Below, piece by piece: positions 28,292-38,212 of a stretch of 64,000 nt of DNA. Positions within the stretch are counted from its first letter, which is position 1. Each line of letters opens with the position of its first letter. A model generated the notes under the pieces. It ran no database searches, had not been told where the DNA came from, and saw nothing but the letters and a program-made list of their open reading frames with translations. Origin of the DNA: Lachnospiraceae bacterium. Lineage in GTDB: Bacteria > Bacillota > Clostridia > Lachnospirales > Lachnospiraceae. The stretch lies in NCBI GenBank assembly GCA_024684085.1, contig JAIKXM010000026.1:1-64000 (forward strand), in the 5' to 3' direction. Position numbers and translations under genes: made by a program.

Positions 28292-29317
28292 ATGGGAATC
28301 CATGGAGGCGATATCATTGGCAGGAATATCGATATGGACTTTTCGGTCAATCTTAATCCTCTGGGCATGCCTGAGGCTCTTAGGCAGGCACTTACGGATG
28401 CCGTGGATAAGTGCTGTATTTATCCCGATATCAGCTCAAGTTTTCTTCGTCGGAAAACGGCACTCCGCCGGGATCTTGCCGAAGAGGATGTTCTTGCAGG
28501 AAGCGGAGCATCGGAGATCTTAATGGCTATCGTTCATGCCATTCATCCGGCTAAGGTGCTTATACCCGTTCCTTCTTTCTATGGGTATGAATATGTAGCC
28601 GATGCCGCAGGGGCTGATAAGATATTCCATGTAATGAAGGCGGATGAATATGAACCTGATGAGGGACTTATGGATTCCATAAGCGATGATGTGGATCTTA
28701 TCTTTTTGGCTAATCCCAATAATCCTACGGGTAAGCTGATCGACAGGAGTTATATGATAGATCTTCTTAAGAAGTGTCGTGATAAGAAGATAAGGGTTGT
28801 ACTGGATGAGTGCTTCATCGATTTCTGCGGTGAAGATCATTCCATGACAGATCTTGTCAGGGAATATGATAATCTTCTGGTCGTACGCGCCTACACCAAG
28901 ATCTTCGCGATCCCCGGAGTAAGGCTTGGCTTCTTAATATGTACGGACAGAGAGCTGAATAAACAGATAGCGAAACAGTTGCCCGAATGGAATGTGTCGA
29001 CCTTCGCTCAGGCGGCAGGAGTAGTATGTGCAGATGAGCAGGGGTATATATTCAAGACTGTTGAATATGTTAAGAACGAACGAGAGTATATGTCGGGGCG
29101 TTTGCGTGAAATGGGAGTCTGGGTATGTTCCGGTGAGGCTGATTTTCTGCTGATAAAGTGTGATATCCCTTTATATGACCTGCTGCTTAAGAGAGGGATA
29201 CTGATACGGGATTGCGAGAATTACAGAGGACTTACCCGTGGGTACTATCGGATCGGGATAAGGACCCGTGAAGAGAATGACAGATTATTGAAAGTGATGG
29301 GTGAATATCTTGGCTGA
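28292..29317 (+). CDS. cobD: L-threonine-O-3-phosphate decarboxylase / CobD aminotransferase family
   Basis: GIHGGDI, DFSVNLNPLGMP, NPNNPTGKLID, VRAYTKIFAIPGVRLGF. Confidence 0.92.
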   Translation: MGIHGGDIIGRNIDMDFSVNLNPLGMPEALRQALTDAVDKCCIYPDISSSFLRRKTALRRDLAEEDVLAGSGASEILMAIVHAIHPAKVLIPVPSFYGYEYVADAAGADKIFHVMKADEYEPDEGLMDSISDDVDLIFLANPNNPTGKLIDRSYMIDLLKKCRDKKIRVVLDECFIDFCGEDHSMTDLVREYDNLLVVRAYTKIFAIPGVRLGFLICTDRELNKQIAKQLPEWNVSTFAQAAGVVCADEQGYIFKTVEYVKNEREYMSGRLREMGVWVCSGEADFLLIKCDIPLYDLLLKRGILIRDCENYRGLTRGYYRIGIRTREENDRLLKVMGEYLG

Positions 29318-29942
29318 ACATGAATGTCTGAGACCTGAAGAGATCGAGAAGAGAAGCTTCGAGATCATAACCGAAGAACTGAATAGGCTTAAGATCAGCC
29401 TGCCTGAGGAAGAGGCTCCTGTCACAAAACGAGTGATACATACGAGTGCTGACTTTGATTATGTCGAGACTCTTAAGTATTCTGAGAATGCAGTTAAGAT
29501 AGCAAGGGAGCTTATCGCAAACGGAGCGGATATAGTCACGGATACCAATATGGCACTGGCGGGTATCAATAAGAAGAGGCTGGCGCGTTACGGTGGTAAG
29601 GTTCACTGCTTCATGGCGGATGAAGATGTTGCCAAAGAGGCCGCTTCAAGAGGGGTCACAAGAGCTACTGTGAGCATGGAAAAAGCGATGGCGATTAAAG
29701 TGCCGGTTATTTTTGCGATAGGGAATGCTCCGACGGCTCTTATCAGACTGAATGAGATGATAGGATCGGGCGAATGGAGGCCGGCGTTTATAATAGGGGT
29801 TCCGGTCGGATTCGTTAATGTGGAGTACGCCAAGGAACTCATCATGAAGACAGATGTTCCGTATATCGTGAATGCGGGCAGGAAGGGCGGCAGTAATATC
29901 GCCGCTGCCATCTGCAATGCCCTGATATATGGCATGGAGTGA
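29301..29942 (+). CDS. cbiC: Cobalt-precorrin-8 methylmutase
   Basis: EEIEKRSFEII, VTDTNMALAGINK, NAPTALIRL, GVPVGFVNVEYAKELI. Confidence 0.96.
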   Translation: MNILAEHECLRPEEIEKRSFEIITEELNRLKISLPEEEAPVTKRVIHTSADFDYVETLKYSENAVKIARELIANGADIVTDTNMALAGINKKRLARYGGKVHCFMADEDVAKEAASRGVTRATVSMEKAMAIKVPVIFAIGNAPTALIRLNEMIGSGEWRPAFIIGVPVGFVNVEYAKELIMKTDVPYIVNAGRKGGSNIAAAICNALIYGME

Positions 29943-30039
29943 TCGTGAGAGGCGTCGCTATGTAATGTATGAGACAGTAAAAACGGTATGTTATGAGGAT
30001 TACAGGCTTCACTGTGAAGATTGGGAGTTATGACTTGGG

Positions 30040-31197
30040 ATGAGATATGGATTCACGACCGGAAGTTGTGCTGCGGCTGCTGCCAAGGCGGCGGCATATA
30101 TGCTTCTTACCGGAACGAATAAGGAAGAGATAAGTATAGAGACACCTAACGGGATCTTATATAAGACTAAGATCCACGATATATGTAAGAGTGGTATGGA
30201 AGTAAGTTGTGCCGTGGAGAAGGACGGAGGGGACGATCCCGATGTTACGACCGGTGCGATGATATGTGCGACTGTTTCGATAGTTGAAGACGAAGCAGGC
30301 GCTGCGGGCACGGATGGAGATGCCGATAAGAATACAAGTACCGGCAGGATAGTGATAGACGGCGGTGCCGGTGTCGGAAGGGTGACAAGACCGGGGCTTG
30401 ATCAGCCTGTAGGCAATGCCGCCATCAATCATGTTCCGCGAGAGATGATCGAGAGGGAAGTAAGACAGGTCTGCGAACTTACCGATTACAGAGGAGATCT
30501 TAAGGTTGTGATATCCGTTCCCGAAGGTGAGGCGATTGCTGAGAAGACCTTTAATCAGCGATTGGGAATAACCGGAGGCATCTCTATCTTAGGCACAAGC
30601 GGGATAGTGGAACCCATGAGTACAAGAGCCATTCTTGATACCATTAAGGTGGAACTCAGTCAGCGTAAGGCGCTGGGGTATGATCATGTAGTGATCTCTC
30701 CCGGTAATTACGGTCGTGATCATATGCAGAAGACATACGGTTACGATCTGGACAGAAGTGTGAAGTGCAGCAATTTTATCGGAGATACTCTGGATATGGC
30801 TGTGGAGATAGGCTTTGGCAGGCTGTTGTTGACAGGCCATATCGGGAAGCTCATTAAGGTTGTGGGCGGTATGATGAATACACATTCCGCGGAAGGCGAT
30901 TGCAGAATGGAGATACTTGCCGCTCTGTCGGTAAGAGCAGGAATTGACATAGATAAGATCAGGGCGATACTTGACTGTCTGACAACCGAAGAAGCTCTGC
31001 GGATCATACGCGATGAAGGCAGGTTAAAGACAGTAATGGATATGGCGATGGATAAGATCTGTTATTATCTTGATAAGAGAGTGAAAGGTAGACTTCAGAT
31101 CGATTGCATCATGTATTCCAATGAATTTGGAGAACTGGCGGTAAGCAAGGGGGTAGAGGAATGGTCAATTTTGTTGGCGCAGGAACAGGAGCTGTAG
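30040..31197 (+). CDS. cbiD: Cobalt-precorrin-5B C1-methyltransferase
   Basis: RYGFTTGSCAAAAAKAA, VTRPGLDQPVGNAAINHVPR. Confidence 0.97.
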   Translation: MRYGFTTGSCAAAAAKAAAYMLLTGTNKEEISIETPNGILYKTKIHDICKSGMEVSCAVEKDGGDDPDVTTGAMICATVSIVEDEAGAAGTDGDADKNTSTGRIVIDGGAGVGRVTRPGLDQPVGNAAINHVPREMIEREVRQVCELTDYRGDLKVVISVPEGEAIAEKTFNQRLGITGGISILGTSGIVEPMSTRAILDTIKVELSQRKALGYDHVVISPGNYGRDHMQKTYGYDLDRSVKCSNFIGDTLDMAVEIGFGRLLLTGHIGKLIKVVGGMMNTHSAEGDCRMEILAALSVRAGIDIDKIRAILDCLTTEEALRIIRDEGRLKTVMDMAMDKICYYLDKRVKGRLQIDCIMYSNEFGELAVSKGVEEWSILLAQEQEL

Positions 31198-31925
31198 ATC
31201 TTATCACCGTAAGAGGTAAGGATCTTCTTGAAAAAGCAGATGTGGTTATATATGCAGGCTCGCTTGTTAATCCCGAACTCCTCCGGTTCGCAAAAAAGGA
31301 ATGTGAGATCCATAACAGTGCTTTACTAACCCTTGATGAAGTGATCGATATTATCAGGAAGGCCGAGTCAGAAGGGAAGAATACGGTCAGACTGCATACG
31401 GGAGACCCAAGTGTCTACGGTGCGGTAAGAGAGCAGATGGATATATTGGATGAACTTGGGATAGAGTATGAGAGTTGCCCGGGGGTGAGTGCGTGCTTCG
31501 GGGCGGCTGCGTCGCTTAACCTTGAGTATACTCTGCCCGATATATCTCAGACGCTTATCATCACAAGGATGGAAGGAAGAACTCCGGTTCCCGCAAAAGA
31601 GAGTATTGAGAGTCTTGCCTCACACAGGGCGTCGATGTGCATATATTTAAGTACAGGGATGCTCGAAGAATTGAGCAGGCGTCTTATCGCAGGCGGGTAT
31701 GATAAGGAAACTCCGGCTGCGCTGTGTTATAAGGCGACTTGGCCCGAGGAGGAATCTTATATCTGTACTGTAGGAACTATTGCAGATACCGCTAAAGAGC
31801 ACGGGATCAGCAAAACGGCTCTGGTGGTCGTGGGAGATGTTATTGCGCATAACGGTTATCAGAGATCAAGACTGTATGCACCGGATTTTTCAACGGAGTA
31901 CAGGCAGGGGATAACGGACAGATGA
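31161..31925 (+). CDS. cbiF: Cobalt-precorrin-4 C11-methyltransferase
   Basis: VNFVGAGTGAVDLITVRG, VIYAGSLVNPELL, RLHTGDPSVYGAV. Confidence 0.97.
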   Translation: MVNFVGAGTGAVDLITVRGKDLLEKADVVIYAGSLVNPELLRFAKKECEIHNSALLTLDEVIDIIRKAESEGKNTVRLHTGDPSVYGAVREQMDILDELGIEYESCPGVSACFGAAASLNLEYTLPDISQTLIITRMEGRTPVPAKESIESLASHRASMCIYLSTGMLEELSRRLIAGGYDKETPAALCYKATWPEEESYICTVGTIADTAKEHGISKTALVVVGDVIAHNGYQRSRLYAPDFSTEYRQGITDR

Positions 31926-33016
31926 ACCTAAGTATTATCAGTTTTACGGAAAAAGGAAGGCGGCTCTCTGAGAGGACAGCCCATGAATACAGTAAGCACT
32001 CATGCGACCTGTCATCCTGTATGGAAGTGAAGCAGTTCGTGAAGAGTTCAAAGACTGCACCGGCTGAGGGACAGGAAGTATGGGACGACGATATCGCAAG
32101 CTGGGCGTACGGGCAGATGGAGGCAGGTAATATACTGTTGTTCATAGGAGCCTGCGGGATAGCGGTAAGAGCGATCGCGCCCTTTATTAAAGATAAGACT
32201 TCGGACAGTCCTGTTCTTGTCATGGATGAAGACGGTCGTTATATCATTCCCATTCTGTCGGGACATATCGGTGGTGCCAATGAGCTCGCTGTGACGATTG
32301 GCGCTTATATAGGAGCGATCCCGGTCATAACTACTGCGACGGATCTAAGGGGAAGTTTCGCTGTAGATATATTCGCTAAGCGAAACGGACTAAAGATATT
32401 CAATAAAGAAGGCATAGCCGCAGTATCGTCCAAGGTACTTGCGGGAGAAGCGATAACCATAAGTATTGACGGGGATAACAGTGGATGTATCGATCCGTTA
32501 ATGAAGAAAGAGACCGGTGATGACATCAGACTGATCCCATATCCGCCTGAGGATGAGGTTGATATACTGATCACCTCCGGGATCCCTAAGTGCAGTTACG
32601 GCATATGGCTCATCCCTTGTGAATATGTGATTGGAATGGGATGCAGGAAGGATAAAGATCCGGCGGAAGTCGAAGCCTTTATTGAGGAAATGCTTAATAA
32701 GTTCGGGATCCGTATGGATGCGGTATATGCCCTTGCGTCCATAGATAAGAAGAAGGACGAAGAGGCTTTTGTAAGTTGGAGCAGGAAGAATGATATCCCG
32801 TTTGTGACATATTCTGCCGGGAGACTCGGCAGTCTTACGGGGGACTTTAGATCATCCGAATTCGTGATGGAGCAGGTCGGAGTTGATAATGTGTGCGAGA
32901 GAGCAGCTCTGGCCGGTTGCGAAGGAAATGGAAGTATTTTTTGCAATAAGACAGCACGGGATGGGATGACGATAGCTATAGCTAAAAGAGAGTGGAGAGT
33001 TACATTTGATGAATAA
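31922..33016 (+). CDS. cbiG: Cobalt-precorrin 5A hydrolase
   Basis: IGACGIAVRAIAPFIKDKTSDSPVLVMDE, LSGHIGGANELA. Confidence 0.96.
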   Translation: MNLSIISFTEKGRRLSERTAHEYSKHSCDLSSCMEVKQFVKSSKTAPAEGQEVWDDDIASWAYGQMEAGNILLFIGACGIAVRAIAPFIKDKTSDSPVLVMDEDGRYIIPILSGHIGGANELAVTIGAYIGAIPVITTATDLRGSFAVDIFAKRNGLKIFNKEGIAAVSSKVLAGEAITISIDGDNSGCIDPLMKKETGDDIRLIPYPPEDEVDILITSGIPKCSYGIWLIPCEYVIGMGCRKDKDPAEVEAFIEEMLNKFGIRMDAVYALASIDKKKDEEAFVSWSRKNDIPFVTYSAGRLGSLTGDFRSSEFVMEQVGVDNVCERAALAGCEGNGSIFCNKTARDGMTIAIAKREWRVTFDE

Positions 33017-33770
33017 CAGGATATATGTTGTCGGGATGGGACCCGGCAGAGAGGATATGATGACGGCGGAGGCTGTTTCCGCGCTTTCAGGCGCGGATGT
33101 TATCGTGGGTTACACCCTGTATGTCTCACTTCTGAGTGAGCGATTCGCGGATAAAGAGATTCTGTCTACACCCATGAAGCAGGAGACGGAGAGGTGCAGA
33201 CTCTGCTTCGAGGAAGCGGATAAGGGTAGAACAGTGGCGCTTATATGCAGCGGTGACGCCGGCGTATACGGACTTGCGTCGCTTATGCTTGAGATGGGCA
33301 AGGATCATCCTGAGACGGAGATCATCGTTATTCCCGGGATCACAGCGGCCGTCAGCGGAGCGGCAGTCCTTGGTGCGCCTCTTAATCATGACTTCTGTGT
33401 CATAAGTCTGAGCGATCTGTTGACGCCGTGGGAGAAGATCGAGAAGAGACTTGTGGCAGCAGCTGAAGGAGACTTCGCCATTGCAATCTATAATCCTTCG
33501 AGCCATAAACGCAAGGATCACTTGAGAAGAGCCTGCGACATCCTGCTTAAGACGATCGAGGGGGAACGTGCCTGCGGATATGTTGAGAACATCGGCAGGG
33601 AAGGAACGGTGGCCGTCACCTGCACGCTTAATGAATTAAGAGATTCCGAAGTCAATATGTTCACAACGGTCTTTATAGGTAATTCGGGATCGGAGATAAT
33701 TAACGGCAAGTTAGTAACTAAACGAGGTTATAAGATTGAAAAAGATACTGCTATTTGCGGGAACAACTGA
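33009..33770 (+). CDS. cbiH: Cobalt-factor III / precorrin-3B C17-methyltransferase
   Basis: IYVVGMGPGREDMMTAEA, CSGDAGVYGLASLMLE, NPSSHKRKDHL. Confidence 0.96.
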   Translation: MNNRIYVVGMGPGREDMMTAEAVSALSGADVIVGYTLYVSLLSERFADKEILSTPMKQETERCRLCFEEADKGRTVALICSGDAGVYGLASLMLEMGKDHPETEIIVIPGITAAVSGAAVLGAPLNHDFCVISLSDLLTPWEKIEKRLVAAAEGDFAIAIYNPSSHKRKDHLRRACDILLKTIEGERACGYVENIGREGTVAVTCTLNELRDSEVNMFTTVFIGNSGSEIINGKLVTKRGYKIEKDTAICGNN

Positions 33771-35793
33771 AGGAAGAGAATTGTCAGAGCGCCTGTCATC
33801 ATTAGGCCTAGAGCATACGGTCAGCGTTGCTACAGAATATGGTGAGATAGTTCTGAAAGAGGATAGCTTTTCTCATATACATAAGGGCAGGATGGACTGT
33901 GAAGAGATAAAGAGGTTTATCGTTGAGGGTGATTATGCGGTTGTTGTTGATGCTACTCATCCATACGCCAGGATCGTGACTGATAATATCCTTAAGGCTT
34001 CGTCCGAGGCGGGTATATTGTATCTGCGTCTTAAGCGTGATTCCGGTGAGGATTACAGTTATGACGGAATGTCATACTATGATGATAACGGATCCTGCGC
34101 TAAGGCACTTATGAATACCGAGGGCAATATCCTGCTTACAACCGGCAGTAAGGAACTGGAGGTATATTGCAGGTATGAAGGGCTTAAAGACAGACTGTTC
34201 GTAAGGGTTCTCCCGAGTAAAGAGAGTCTTGATATCTGTGCTTCGCATGGCATTAAGGGCAGACAGATTCTGGCACTTCAAGGCCCGTTTACCAAAGAGA
34301 TGAATGAAGCCATGATCCGCCAGTATGATATCCGGCATCTTGTGACCAAGAAGAGCGGAATTAACGGCGGTTACGGAGAGAAGGTTAATGCGGCTATATC
34401 GGCCGGAATAAGTATTCACGTTATCGACAGGGAAGATGAAGATAACGGTTTATCTTTTGAAGAAGTCTGCCGTAAGATTGAAGGATTGTGTGATGCCTGT
34501 GACTCTGAAGCACCCGGGACAGCGGATGTATATGACATGCGTGTCATATTGGCAGGCGTCGGAATGGGTTCGAAGGATAATCTGACCTGCGAGGTTCAGA
34601 GGGCTATCGCAGAGGCTGATATCATTCTTGGGGCCGGACGTATGATAGAAGAGTATGAGGCTCGTGTTGAGAGAAAAGCCCTGTACAAAGCAGAAGACAT
34701 AGTCCCTTATCTTTGTGATCTTCAGGCGAACGATAAAGAGGGGAAGATCAGGACAGTTGTGATACTGTTCTCCGGTGACAGTGGCTTCTACAGCGGTTGC
34801 CGTAATCTGAGTATGGCCTTACAACAGGAGACAGAAGCCGGAAGACTGAGGGCGGATCTAAGGATCATGCCCGGTATATCATCAGTCTCATATCTGGCAT
34901 CCAAAGTGGGTATCAGTTACGATGACGCTGCTATATGCAGCATTCATGGTAAAAATACACCCAATCTGCCAAACAGGATAAGATCATCGCACAAGACATT
35001 CCTGCTTATGTCCGGTGTTGAAGATCTTAAACGGCTGGGAAGACTCCTTATTGATAATGGGATGAATACTTGCAGGATATGGGCAGGCTTCAGACTGTCA
35101 TATCCCGATGAAAGAATAGAAGAACTAACGCCTGATGAGTGCATTATGACAGAAGAGGACGGGTTATACACCTGCCTTATCATCAATCCGGAGCAAAAGA
35201 CGCGTTTGCTTACTCACGGAACTGCGGATCAGGAGTTCATACGGGATAAGGTTCCCATGACCAAGGAAGAGGTCAGGGATATCAGTATATGCAAGCTTAA
35301 GCTTAATGAAGGTTCGGTTCTGTATGATATAGGAAGCGGAACAGGGTCTGTTGCGATCGAAGCAGCCGCCCTTTCTGATAGTATAAAAGTGTACGCCATT
35401 GAGCGTAAGGAAGAAGCTCTTAAGCTGATCGAAGAGAACAGGCGTAAGTTCTCTCTTGATAATATAAGTATCATTACCGGAGTAGCACCTAATGCATTGG
35501 AGGGACTTCCTGTTCCTACACATGCATTTATAGGCGGAAGCGGTGGCAGGATGAGGGCTATACTTGACCATTTATATCAGATAAGTCCCGGTATCCGTGT
35601 TGTGATCAATGCCATCAGTATGGAGACTATATGCGAGCTTAAAGAGATATTGTCATCTTACCCTGTAAGAAATGAAGATATAGTACAGGTACAGGTATCC
35701 AGAAGCCGGACGGCCGGAGATTATCATATAATGCAGGCCGAGAATCCGGTATGGATAGCTTCCTTTGATCTTGGAAAAGGAGAAGTAGTATGA
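33736..35793 (+). CDS. CbiJ-CbiE-CbiT fusion (precorrin-6A reductase, C5- and C15-methyltransferases)
   Basis: N-term ILLFAGTTEGRELSERL (CbiJ/CobK); VILAGVGMGSKDNLTCEV (CbiE); VLYDIGSGTGSVAIEAA (CbiT) in one 685-aa ORF. Confidence 0.93.
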   Translation: MKKILLFAGTTEGRELSERLSSLGLEHTVSVATEYGEIVLKEDSFSHIHKGRMDCEEIKRFIVEGDYAVVVDATHPYARIVTDNILKASSEAGILYLRLKRDSGEDYSYDGMSYYDDNGSCAKALMNTEGNILLTTGSKELEVYCRYEGLKDRLFVRVLPSKESLDICASHGIKGRQILALQGPFTKEMNEAMIRQYDIRHLVTKKSGINGGYGEKVNAAISAGISIHVIDREDEDNGLSFEEVCRKIEGLCDACDSEAPGTADVYDMRVILAGVGMGSKDNLTCEVQRAIAEADIILGAGRMIEEYEARVERKALYKAEDIVPYLCDLQANDKEGKIRTVVILFSGDSGFYSGCRNLSMALQQETEAGRLRADLRIMPGISSVSYLASKVGISYDDAAICSIHGKNTPNLPNRIRSSHKTFLLMSGVEDLKRLGRLLIDNGMNTCRIWAGFRLSYPDERIEELTPDECIMTEEDGLYTCLIINPEQKTRLLTHGTADQEFIRDKVPMTKEEVRDISICKLKLNEGSVLYDIGSGTGSVAIEAAALSDSIKVYAIERKEEALKLIEENRRKFSLDNISIITGVAPNALEGLPVPTHAFIGGSGGRMRAILDHLYQISPGIRVVINAISMETICELKEILSSYPVRNEDIVQVQVSRSRTAGDYHIMQAENPVWIASFDLGKGEVV

Positions 35794-37208
35794 AGTTAAA
35801 TCGTGTGATGATCGCAGCTCCCCACAGCGGGAGCGGTAAGACTGCCATCACGTGTGCTTTTTTGCAGATATTGAAGGATCGGGGTGTGGAAACTGCATCC
35901 TGCAAGTGCGGTCCCGATTATATAGATCCAATGTTTCATAAAGAGGTGCTGGGAGTACCGTCACGTAATCTCGATACTTATTTTAGCGGAGAAGAGATGA
36001 CAAGGAGACTTCTTGTAAGAGACCGCAGAGAAGGTGACACGGTTGTCATTGAGGGCGTGATGGGACTCTTTGACGGTATCGGCGGTGTGAGTGAAGAGGG
36101 TTCATCGTATCACCTGGCAAAAGTTACGAAAACACCGATAATACTTGTGATAGATGCCAAGGGAATGGGACGTTCGCTCCTTCCTCTGATAGCAGGTTTT
36201 CTGTCATATGATCGTGAACATCTTATCAAAGGTGTTATCCTTAACAGAATATCTCCTGCTTTTTGTGAGAGGATAAAGCCGGTGATTGAAGAAGAACTGA
36301 AGGTTAAGGTCATCGGATGCATGCCGGAACTAAAGGATGTCGTGGTAGGGAGCAGACACCTTGGGCTTATGATGCCTGAGGAAATCGCTGATATCAGAGA
36401 CCGTATAAGGAAGATGGCGACGGAGCTGGAGAAGTCTGTATCGGTAGAAGATATACTGAATATTGCAGAGAGTGCGGAGCCCGTTACCGGATTTAAGGAA
36501 GATGAGATCATCCATACCGAAGAGGAAAGGCCTCTTATAGCTGTGGCTAAGGATGAAGCCTTCTGCTTCCACTATGAAGATAATCTGAAGCTGCTCACGG
36601 ATTGCGGTGCGAGATTAACCTACTTCTCACCGATACATGATCATGAATTACCTAAGGGCTGTAAAGGTGTATTGCTTGGCGGAGGATATCCGGAATTGTA
36701 TGCTCAGCAGTTAAGCGAGAACAAGTCGATGTTAAGATCTGTCAGAGAGGCCTTTGGGAGTATCCCGATGGTGGCCGAGTGCGGCGGCTTCATGTATCTG
36801 CATGATACGATAACAGATAAAGATGGCAACAGATATCCGATGGCCGGAGTAATACATGAGGACTGTTATTATACGGACAGGCTTGTACGATTCGGATATG
36901 TTGAAGTTAATGATAATGGCAGGTGTTTTTTAAAAAATGACACAAGTGTCAGAGGCCACGAGTTCCATTATTATGAAAGCGGTCTTGAGAACTATGACTG
37001 TACGGCAGTAAAACCGGGTACGGATAAGAGTTATTCATGTATTGTGGCAGGGGACGATCACTGGCTTGGATTCCCTCATCTGTATTATCCTTCCAATCCT
37101 GAGTTTGCGTTATCTTTTGTAAGAAAAGCAAGAGAGGCTATGGATCGGGAGTTATGTAAGAATTATTATCTGTTTGGCATAAACGGATGGATACGTGGAC
37201 AGGAGTGA
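35790..37208 (+). CDS. cbiA: Cobyrinate a,c-diamide synthase
   Basis: MIAAPHSGSGKTAITCAFL, CGPDYIDPMFH, GGGYPELYAQQLSEN. Confidence 0.97.
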   Translation: MKLNRVMIAAPHSGSGKTAITCAFLQILKDRGVETASCKCGPDYIDPMFHKEVLGVPSRNLDTYFSGEEMTRRLLVRDRREGDTVVIEGVMGLFDGIGGVSEEGSSYHLAKVTKTPIILVIDAKGMGRSLLPLIAGFLSYDREHLIKGVILNRISPAFCERIKPVIEEELKVKVIGCMPELKDVVVGSRHLGLMMPEEIADIRDRIRKMATELEKSVSVEDILNIAESAEPVTGFKEDEIIHTEEERPLIAVAKDEAFCFHYEDNLKLLTDCGARLTYFSPIHDHELPKGCKGVLLGGGYPELYAQQLSENKSMLRSVREAFGSIPMVAECGGFMYLHDTITDKDGNRYPMAGVIHEDCYYTDRLVRFGYVEVNDNGRCFLKNDTSVRGHEFHYYESGLENYDCTAVKPGTDKSYSCIVAGDDHWLGFPHLYYPSNPEFALSFVRKAREAMDRELCKNYYLFGINGWIRGQE

Positions 37209-37214
37209 TCGGAT

Positions 37215-37496
37215 ATGGAGTATTCACATCGATTCTTTACGAACAAAGACTGTAAGTATTATCCCTGTCATAAGGGTGTGGAAGATTTTAATTGTCTTTT
37301 TTGTTATTGTCCGTTATATAATATAGATGACTGTCCGGGTAACCCTGTATTCAGGGAGAAGGATGAAGGAACGGTCAAGGTATGTACCGATTGCAGTTTC
37401 CCGCATCAAAAAGATAATTATGATAAGATAGTGGCGATACTGAAAGAGCATCGGGTGAAAAAAGCAACCGCCGGTTGCTCAAAAACGGATAATTGA
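37215..37496 (+). CDS. Cysteine-rich small domain protein
   Basis: HRFFTNKDCKYYPCHKGVEDFNCLFCYCPLYN...CTDCSFPH; downstream of cbiA. Confidence 0.85.
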   Translation: MEYSHRFFTNKDCKYYPCHKGVEDFNCLFCYCPLYNIDDCPGNPVFREKDEGTVKVCTDCSFPHQKDNYDKIVAILKEHRVKKATAGCSKTDN

Positions 37497-37609
37497 AAAG
37501 CACGGTTGGTTTTTATCGGTCAGACGGTCTGCTACAATACGAATTGTGTTAGCGCACCGGGGGATTGGATAGGATCAATAGTGAGTAATATGAGGGGAGA
37601 GAGAATATC

Positions 37610-38029
37610 ATGAATCTCGCGGAAAAAATCTATATGTTGCGAACACAGGCCAATTTATCACAGGCTGCGCTTGCTGAGAAACTTAACGTCAGCAGACAGA
37701 CGGTATCCAAGTGGGAGCTTGATGCGTCCTATCCGGAGATTGATAAAGTAGTGGCATTGAGTGATCTTTTTCATGTATCAACGGACTATCTGCTTAAGAA
37801 CGCAGAACCCAATCAGGATGAGACTAATCTTGACAGACTCGTGCTTCGTTTTCTGGGATACAGCCAGGATATGGAAGTGGTATCCAAAGATCTTGTCGAA
37901 ATAATGAAAGACGGCATAATCGATAAGGATGAGAGGTCAAGGATGAAGGTAGTCGTGGGTAAGCTTAATGAGGTATCCGCTATGATCGAAGAGATCCGAT
38001 TTGGCCTTCACAATAACGGAATTGACTAA
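37610..38029 (+). CDS. XRE-family transcriptional regulator
   Basis: YMLRTQANLSQAALAEKLNVSRQTVSKWELDASYPEIDKVVALSDLF. Confidence 0.92.
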   Translation: MNLAEKIYMLRTQANLSQAALAEKLNVSRQTVSKWELDASYPEIDKVVALSDLFHVSTDYLLKNAEPNQDETNLDRLVLRFLGYSQDMEVVSKDLVEIMKDGIIDKDERSRMKVVVGKLNEVSAMIEEIRFGLHNNGID

Positions 38030-38093
38030 GTAAGTAGGGAAGTATTTAATTTCGAATAAGGATATACAATGATTTTTAATTATTGTGAGGGGG

Positions 38094-38143
38094 TTCGGAC
38101 CGCAGTCTTTTGAACAAAAGTTCAGAAATGACTGTGGTCCGAA
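38094..38143. repeat. Large intergenic inverted repeat
   Basis: TTCGGACCGCAGTC ... GACTGTGGTCCGAA (14 bp, one G-U), with inner TGAAC-AAAA-GTTCA hairpin. Confidence 0.75.
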
Positions 38144-38212
38144 TTGTTTCTAATGCATAAAAAGTATATAATATATACATAAGTATAAATGTAAAAAATG
38201 GGGGGATTTACA

